Below, piece by piece: positions 59,664 through 64,000 of a DNA stretch of 64,000 bases (positions are counted from its first letter, which is position 1; every line of letters starts with the position of its first letter). The notes beneath the pieces were generated by a model. The model saw only the letters and a program-made list of their open reading frames with translations. It made no database searches and was not told the DNA's origin. Source of the stretch: CAIKMD01 sp035277525 (GTDB lineage Bacteria; Pseudomonadota; Alphaproteobacteria; ATCC43930; CGMCC-115725); NCBI GenBank assembly GCA_035277525.1, contig DATEKH010000152.1, positions 1 through 64,000 on the forward strand, read 5' to 3'. The position numbers were made by a program, and so were the translations under genes.

Positions 59664-60935
59664 ATGCTGAAGCACGAAGACAATGAACGCCTTTGCCGGG
59701 TCGGGCCGGGAACTCCTGCAGGGGCTCTCTTCCGCCGCTATTGGCAGCCGGCCGCGCTGGTGCGCGAAGTGCCGGAGAAGGACGGCGCGCCAGTCCGCGT
59801 GCGCCTCCTCGGCGAGGATCTGATCGCGTTCCGCGATACGAACGGCAAGGTCGGGCTCATCGATGCCTATTGCCCGCATCGCCGCGCGCCGCTGTTCTTC
59901 GGCCGCAACGAGGAATGCGGGCTGCGCTGCGTCTATCACGGCTGGAAGTTCGACGCCGACGGACGTTGCGTTGATCTGCCGTCCGAGCCCGCGGACTCGC
60001 CGATGAAGGCCGGCATCAAGATCACCGCCTATCCGACGGTCGAGCGCGGCGGCATCGTCTGGGCGTATCTGGGGCCGAAGGAGCATATGCCCGCGCCGCC
60101 CGATTACGAGTGGACGCGCGCGCCTCAGACGCATCGCGGCGTGTCGAAGACCTTCGAGGATTGCAATTGGCTGCAAGCGCTCGAGGGCGGACTCGACACC
60201 GCGCACGGCTCGTTCCTTCACAACAATCGGCTCGGTGACAACAGCTTGCTCCGGAGCCGCGACGGCGCGCCCAAGATCGAGGTCGAGAAGACGGATTACG
60301 GCTATTACTACGTCTCGACGCGCAAGGCGGCCGAGGACGAGCGCTATGTCCGTGTCTATCAATACATCATGCCGGCGCAGCAGATGCGCGCCAATGTCCT
60401 GGCGCGCGACGGCGGCCGCATGGATGTGCCGAAAATCGACGGCCATGTCTGGGTGCCGGTCGATGACGAGCGCACTTGCGTCTACAACTGGTCCTACAGC
60501 TACGACCGCGCCGTGTCGCTCACGGCGGATTATTACGAGCGGATCGAGAAGGCTTATGGCCGCGGCAAGGACGATTTCATCCCCGGAACCTTCCACCTGA
60601 AGCGCAACAAGTCGAACGACTATCTGATCGATCGCGAGGCGCAGAAGACCCGCACATTCACTGGCATCGAAGGCATCAACACGCAGGATTTTGCGCTGCA
60701 GGAAGGCATGACGCCGATCGTCGACCGCTCGAAAGAGCATCTTGGCACCTCGGATCGCGCGATCGTGCTGATGCGCCGCTTGATGCTCGAAGCAACCGAG
60801 GCCGTGGCGCAGGGTGGGCGCGCGCCAGGCGCCGATCCGGCCGTCCACCGCAACATCCGGCCGCATGAAGCCATCATCGCGGATGGGCAGGATTGGCGTG
60901 CCGCTTTCGGCACGGCGCTCGAGGCGAAATGGTAA
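59664..60935 (+). CDS. Rieske non-haem iron oxygenase, third copy
   Basis: A 423-residue oxygenase closely related in layout to the one at 47408: MLKHEDNERLCRVGPGTPAG at the N-terminus, CPHRRAPLFF...CGLRCVYHGWKF for the Rieske cluster, and DCNWLQALEGGLDTAHGSFLH for the mononuclear iron. It resembles the phthalate 4,5-dioxygenase group. It probably uses electrons from an unlinked reductase. The ATG follows the dehydrogenase by 25 bases, with a weak ribosome binding site (GAGG). The gene ends with no clear terminator before the next hairpin. Confidence 0.92.
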   Translation: MLKHEDNERLCRVGPGTPAGALFRRYWQPAALVREVPEKDGAPVRVRLLGEDLIAFRDTNGKVGLIDAYCPHRRAPLFFGRNEECGLRCVYHGWKFDADGRCVDLPSEPADSPMKAGIKITAYPTVERGGIVWAYLGPKEHMPAPPDYEWTRAPQTHRGVSKTFEDCNWLQALEGGLDTAHGSFLHNNRLGDNSLLRSRDGAPKIEVEKTDYGYYYVSTRKAAEDERYVRVYQYIMPAQQMRANVLARDGGRMDVPKIDGHVWVPVDDERTCVYNWSYSYDRAVSLTADYYERIEKAYGRGKDDFIPGTFHLKRNKSNDYLIDREAQKTRTFTGIEGINTQDFALQEGMTPIVDRSKEHLGTSDRAIVLMRRLMLEATEAVAQGGRAPGADPAVHRNIRPHEAIIADGQDWRAAFGTALEAKW

Positions 60936-61091
60936 GGTGCACCGCCACCTCCGCCGATCGGCCTTCACCTAAGCTTTTCTAATTACGGGATTTTTCCGCT
61001 TTCGCGGCGAGTTCCATTGTTTGGCTTCGCCAAAAGCGGCTTATCGCGCGAGGCGGTTATAACGCCCGCTGGTGATGCGCATGTCTTCGCC

Positions 61092-61117
61092 CACGGGGCC
61101 AATCCAGGCCCCCCGTG
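61092..61117 (+). other. Hairpin upstream of the small secreted protein
   Basis: cacggggcc (61092-61100) pairs with ggccccccgtg (61107-61117) around the loop aatcca, with two extra C bases. It ends seven bases before the GAGGAG ribosome binding site of the next gene. It may protect the mRNA 5' end or end transcription from the Rieske gene. Confidence 0.4.
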
Positions 61118-61134
61118 AACCAGAGGAGCAGAGC

Positions 61135-61392
61135 ATGCGCATCTCGACAATCCTGCGATCTGGCGTGCTGGGCGTGGCGCTTGGCGCCGTGATTGGCTTC
61201 GTTGGGCCGGCTTTCGCTGAAACGGTCTATATCTACCCGTCCGACCAGGCGCCCGACATGGGCTACACGCAGTTCCAAGCCAAGCCCTACACGGCTTGGC
61301 AGAACGCGTGGCCGCACCAGCACGCAAATACGGGCGTCTATGAAGGCCCCAACTGGGACGCCGCCCGTGACGCGCCCAATGATGGCGGATGA
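61135..61392 (+). CDS. Small secreted hypothetical protein (85 residues)
   Basis: An 85-residue protein with a signal peptide cleaved near AFAE (about residue 28). The mature part is about 57 residues, rich in aromatic residues and Pro, and carries TVYIYPSDQAPDMGYTQF and WPHQHANTGVYEGPNWD. I do not recognise a family. The start at 61135 is supported by an ideal GAGGAG site; an ATG at 61072 further upstream would place 21 unlikely residues before the signal peptide. It is flanked by a 5' hairpin and a strong terminator, so it is probably a separate and possibly highly expressed transcript. Confidence 0.7.
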   Translation: MRISTILRSGVLGVALGAVIGFVGPAFAETVYIYPSDQAPDMGYTQFQAKPYTAWQNAWPHQHANTGVYEGPNWDAARDAPNDGG

Positions 61393-61409
61393 TTGAGCCG
61401 CCTTTGACA

Positions 61410-61444
61410 GGGCAGATGGGCCGGCCGCGGCCGGCCCATCGCCC
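61410..61444. terminator. Strong bidirectional terminator hairpin
   Basis: gatgggccggcc (61415-61426) is followed by two bases and the exact inverse ggccggcccatc (61429-61440). The stem extends with gggc and gccc (61410-61413 and 61441-61444) around a bulged A. It lies between the stop of the small secreted gene (61392) and the stop of the convergent VOC gene (61446), the ideal place for shared termination. Confidence 0.85.
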
Positions 61445-61445
61445 T

Positions 61446-61841
61446 CTAAAGCTTGATGCCCTTCCAGGAATGGCTTGGTTCGGAAATGTCGAAGACGATG
61501 CCGAACGGGTCGCGATATTTGATCTCGAGATTCATGCCTGCGCGGGCCTCGAAATGGAATGTGCCGCCATTGTCCTTGATTGTCCGATCCATGGCGGCGA
61601 ACTCCTTCGGGTCGTCGACCACGAAGCCGATGTGATGGAGGCCGACGAAATCCTTGCCGCGCTCGTCGCCGGCGTCCTCATCGGTCTTGAATTTCAGCAA
61701 GGTGACGTTCACGACCCCGTCCGACAGGCTGATCGCGACATCGTTTTCGCTGTGCTTCGTGAAGCCGAAGACGTTTTGAAAGAACTCCGCTTCGCGCTTC
61801 AAGTCGCTCACTGTGATGGCGATGTGTCGCAGCTTGGCCAT
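61446..61841 (-). CDS. VOC-family protein (glyoxalase-like)
   Basis: A 131-residue single-domain VOC protein. KLRHIAITVSDLKREAEFFQNVFGF carries the first His, VGLHHIGFVVDDPKEFAAMD the second His, and NLEIKYRDPFGIVFDISE the acidic ligand, so a full glyoxalase/lyase-type metal site is plausible. It has no fused second domain. It may act as an isomerase or lyase on a degradation product. It is 60 bases after the dehydrogenase at 61902 on the same strand. Confidence 0.9.
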   Translation of the reverse strand: MAKLRHIAITVSDLKREAEFFQNVFGFTKHSENDVAISLSDGVVNVTLLKFKTDEDAGDERGKDFVGLHHIGFVVDDPKEFAAMDRTIKDNGGTFHFEARAGMNLEIKYRDPFGIVFDISEPSHSWKGIKL

Positions 61842-61901
61842 GTCTCACCTGTGCGGTTGGGGCATGGCCGATCATACCAGGGTCCGCTACCGGCGGAAGC
61901 C

Positions 61902-62855
61902 TTAGAGGGCGACGCGATAGAGGAGCGGCTCGCCGCGCAAGTGGCGCTCGACATTGTTGCCGACAATGACGGCGAGCCGCGCGCCGACGACCTCGCCGGC
62001 CGCTCCGGCCATATGCGGGGTGATGATGAGGTTGGGTGCGGTCCAGAGCGGATGATCCGGCGGAAGCGGCTCCGGCTCGGTCACGTCGAGCGCGGCGCCG
62101 GCGATAGCGCCTTGTCGCAGCGCCTCTGCCAAGGCGAGGCCATCGACCACATAGCCGCGCGCGATGTTGACGAGGAAGGCCGTGCTTTTCATCAGCGCCA
62201 ATTCCTCGGCGCCAATGAGGTGGCGCGTTTGCGGGCTCGCGGCCAGCGCCAGCACCACCGCATCGGCGCGCGGCAAGACAATCCGAAGCGCTGGGGCGGG
62301 GAGGCTCTCGTCCGCGTCGGGGCATGGCCGGCCGCTGCGCGTCACCGCGATGATTCGCGCGCCGAATTGCTTGAGCAAACGCCCGATCTCGCTGCCGATC
62401 GCGCCAAAGCCGATCACCGCGATGGTGCTGCCATGGGGAACGGCGTTGCGGGCGTGCAGCCCACGCTGCCAGTGGCTGCGCGCCTGTGCGTCCAGCAAGG
62501 CGGGAAGCTGCCGCTGCAAGGCGAGCAAGAGTGCGATCGCATGGGCAGCAACCGCCGGCGCATAAGCATCGCCGGCATTGGTCAGAGCGAGGCGCGCGGG
62601 TATTCCCTCGCGCGCTACCGCGTCATAGCCGGCCGAAAGAAGCTGGATCCAGGCGAGCTTCGGTGCGCTCTCGCGCACCAGGCGTGCGACCTCGGGCGAA
62701 TAGAGATTGTCGCTGATGAGAAGAAGCTCGGCGCTGCGCAGCGCCGCGGCGAGCGCCGCCTCGCTGTCCGCAACCGTCACCTCGACGCCGGGAATGCTGC
62801 GCAGCCGCGCTGAGATCGCGGGAATGGAATGAAGCGACCGAAGAACGGTGTGCAC
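61902..62855 (-). CDS. D-isomer-specific 2-hydroxyacid dehydrogenase
   Basis: A dehydrogenase of about 317 residues. AVIGFGAIGSEIG is the cofactor-binding glycine motif (about 142-154), and the catalytic residues lie in NIARGYVVD (Arg), DVTEPEPLPPDHPLW (Glu) and ITPHMAG (His). It would reduce a 2-keto acid to a D-2-hydroxy acid with NAD(P)H. Two starts are possible: a GTG at 62855, just beyond the MarR stop, which gives a normal N-terminus, or an ATG at 62891 inside the end of the MarR gene; I favour the GTG. It is co-directional with marR, so it may belong to the same regulon. Confidence 0.88.
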   Translation of the reverse strand: MHTVLRSLHSIPAISARLRSIPGVEVTVADSEAALAAALRSAELLLISDNLYSPEVARLVRESAPKLAWIQLLSAGYDAVAREGIPARLALTNAGDAYAPAVAAHAIALLLALQRQLPALLDAQARSHWQRGLHARNAVPHGSTIAVIGFGAIGSEIGRLLKQFGARIIAVTRSGRPCPDADESLPAPALRIVLPRADAVVLALAASPQTRHLIGAEELALMKSTAFLVNIARGYVVDGLALAEALRQGAIAGAALDVTEPEPLPPDHPLWTAPNLIITPHMAGAAGEVVGARLAVIVGNNVERHLRGEPLLYRVAL

Positions 62856-62862
62856 GCGTCGA

Positions 62863-63327
62863 TCAGCGTGCCTCGGCCATGCCGAGCGCATCGACGCCGA
62901 GTCTTTCGCGACTCTCGCGGATCACCGTCACGAGCATCGCGTGAAGCTGCGCCTGCTCGCCCGGCGTCAGCCCGCCATAGAATTGCTGCTCGAAGCGGTC
63001 GACACGCCGATCGCATTTGGCGAGAAGCGCGCTTCCCTTGGGCGTGAGGCTGAGCCGCAGCACGCGCCGGTTGTCGGCGTCCTCGGCGCGGCGAACGAGA
63101 TCGCCGCGCTCGAGCCCGGCGATGATCTCGCTGCTCGATTGCGGCGCAACCCCGAGCCGCCGCGCCAGCGCGGCCGAGAAAATGCCGGTCTCGTGCTCCT
63201 TGATGATGCTCAACACCATGTATTGGGAAGGGGTCACGCCGAATTCCTGCACGACCTCGGACAATTGCTGCGATAACGCCACCTGCGCTTGGCGCAACAA
63301 GTAGCTCAACCGTGCGCCCTTCGGCAT
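62863..63327 (-). CDS. MarR-family transcriptional regulator
   Basis: A 154-residue MarR regulator. The winged helix lies at about 45-100: TPSQYMVLSIIKEHETGIFSAALARRLGVAPQSSSEIIAGLE, then the wing DADNRRVLRLSLTPKG. The N- and C-terminal helices form the dimer. It is divergent from the hydroxycinnamoyl-CoA hydratase-lyase gene, with a perfect palindrome between, as in CouR/FerR-type systems that release DNA when they bind a hydroxycinnamoyl-CoA. ATG 63327 has no strong ribosome binding site. It probably represses itself and the lyase gene. Confidence 0.93.
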   Translation of the reverse strand: MPKGARLSYLLRQAQVALSQQLSEVVQEFGVTPSQYMVLSIIKEHETGIFSAALARRLGVAPQSSSEIIAGLERGDLVRRAEDADNRRVLRLSLTPKGSALLAKCDRRVDRFEQQFYGGLTPGEQAQLHAMLVTVIRESRERLGVDALGMAEAR

Positions 63328-63361
63328 CGCCGCGTCGTCCGCTCCTTCGAAAACACGAGCC

Positions 63362-63390
63362 TTGACTATTTATCAGGGCTCCTGATACCT
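63362..63390 (+). promoter_or_regulatory. MarR operator and candidate promoter of the lyase gene
   Basis: tatcagg (63371-63377) and cctgata (63381-63387) form a perfect 7+7 inverted repeat with a three-base centre, typical of MarR sites. It directly follows ttgact (63362-63367), a -35-like hexamer, and covers a -10-like tgatac/atacct segment near 63383-63390. A repressor bound here would block transcription of the rightward gene. Confidence 0.7.
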
Positions 63391-63442
63391 AGCCCTAAGC
63401 CGGTGGAGGCTTCAAGTCAACCAAAAGCACGAAGGAGCGACC

Positions 63443-64000
63443 ATGCCTGCCGATAAACTGCCTGGTGGTAAGAATGTCCTCGTCAGCATCGAGGATGGAA
63501 TCGGTTGGGTCACGCTCAACCGGCCCGAAAAGCGCAACTGCATGAGCCCGGCGCTCAACGATGAGATGGTCGAGGTTTTGGATGCGCTCGAGGTCAATGA
63601 CGACTGCAGGGTGCTCGTTCTCACTGGAAGCGGCGATGCGTTCTCGGCGGGCATGGATCTGCGCGAGTTCTTCCGCGCCCAGGACGGCTTGCCCTACGTG
63701 AAGCAGATGCGCGTGCGCCGCTCCGCGCATATCTGGCAATGGGCCCAGCTCGCACATTTCGCCAAGCCCACCATCGCGATGGTGAATGGCTGGTGCTTCG
63801 GCGGCGCGTTCACGCCGCTCGTCGCCTGCGATCTCGCGATCGCCGCGGACGAGGCGCAATTCGGGCTGTCCGAGATCAATTGGGGGATCATCCCCGGCGG
63901 CGCCGTGACCAAGGCGTGCGTGGCGACGATGAGCCTGCGCGACGCGATGTACTACATCCTGACCGGCGAGACCTTCAGCGGCAAGCAAGCGGCCCAGATG
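63443..64000 (+). CDS. ech: Hydroxycinnamoyl-CoA hydratase-lyase (Ech/FerB-like), partial
   Basis: I translated the open frame from the ATG at 63443, which has an AAGGAG ribosome binding site; 186 residues are visible before the window ends, and the C-terminus is missing. It is a crotonase. WVTLNRPEKRN is the N-terminal motif, and the oxyanion hole lies in SAGMDLREFF (about 70-79). AMVNGWCFGGAFTPLVACDL, then GLSEINWGIIPGG, are almost diagnostic for p-hydroxycinnamoyl-CoA hydratase-lyase, which turns feruloyl- or coumaroyl-CoA into the aldehyde plus acetyl-CoA. It is divergent from a MarR regulator. This ties the window to phenylpropanoid catabolism. Confidence 0.92.
   Translation, partial: MPADKLPGGKNVLVSIEDGIGWVTLNRPEKRNCMSPALNDEMVEVLDALEVNDDCRVLVLTGSGDAFSAGMDLREFFRAQDGLPYVKQMRVRRSAHIWQWAQLAHFAKPTIAMVNGWCFGGAFTPLVACDLAIAADEAQFGLSEINWGIIPGGAVTKACVATMSLRDAMYYILTGETFSGKQAAQM

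Noticed and set aside
1..64000. tRNA, rRNA, CRISPR array, toxin-antitoxin pair or intact prophage
   Set aside because: No tRNA-like T-arm consensus, no regularly spaced repeats and no integrase, transposase or phage genes were seen in any gap.

Overview
The window looks like chromosomal DNA from a GC-rich alphaproteobacterium, most likely of the Hyphomicrobiales (Rhizobiales). This is inferred from the gene families present: a BTLCP-type cysteine peptidase, a bdh-adc-patatin ketone-body cluster, DUF2848 and DUF3750 proteins, TRAP and NMT1-type transporters, and many orphan Rieske and molybdenum hydroxylases. I see no rRNA, tRNA, CRISPR array or intact transposon.

Region 1 (1-11.3 kb) is a surface-polysaccharide locus that by eye is less GC-rich than the rest. 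It holds a Wzy-like polymerase cut by the left edge, a family 2 glycosyltransferase, a polysaccharide deacetylase, two tandem CelD/BioF2-type acyltransferases, a Wzx-type flippase, two different ATP-grasp ligases and an exported esterase. A Tat-exported GH71 alpha-1,3-glucanase and a periplasmic transglutaminase-like peptidase follow (11.5-13.5 kb).

Region 2 (13.7-25 kb) starts with a small unrecognised protein and a repeat that may be an insertion-sequence end. A complete TRAP transporter (DctP-DctQ-DctM), an amidohydrolase, a PHB-depolymerase-like esterase, a Rieske oxygenase, a DHPH-type FAD monooxygenase and an Fsr-type MFS exporter follow.

Region 3 (23.4-41.2 kb) appears to be one regulon around a LysR gene with a perfect T-N11-A palindrome. 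Leftward lie LysR, a fused TRAP DctQM, a RutA-like flavin monooxygenase, an orphan molybdopterin hydroxylase, DctP and an MhpA/TfdB-like FAD monooxygenase. Rightward lie LigA, an ABC permease, LigB, the ABC binding protein and ATPase, a cytoplasmic gamma-glutamyltransferase-like protein, then an amidohydrolase, a GlcG-like protein, RidA and DUF2848. Together these could import, hydroxylate, ring-open and trim an aromatic or N-heterocyclic substrate; the substrate is unknown.

Region 4 (41.2-44 kb) is a ketone-body module: 3-hydroxybutyrate dehydrogenase, acetoacetate decarboxylase and patatin. Region 5 (44.2-61 kb) is a second aromatic or xenobiotic block: a cysteine hydrolase, a second orphan molybdopterin hydroxylase next to a Rieske oxygenase, an MFS exporter, VOC proteins, three consecutive glutathione S-transferase-fold genes, a class II aldolase overlapping an FAH-family hydrolase, a LigB-type dioxygenase, a zinc dehydrogenase and a third Rieske oxygenase.

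Region 6 (61-64 kb) has a small secreted protein, a VOC protein, a D-2-hydroxyacid dehydrogenase and a MarR regulator divergent from a hydroxycinnamoyl-CoA hydratase-lyase that runs off the right edge. A perfect 7+7 palindrome lies between the last two. The overall theme is uptake and breakdown of plant or lignin-type aromatics beside a polysaccharide locus. No ferredoxin or reductase partner for the Rieske enzymes, and no CoxM/CoxS partner for the molybdenum enzymes, is encoded in the window.
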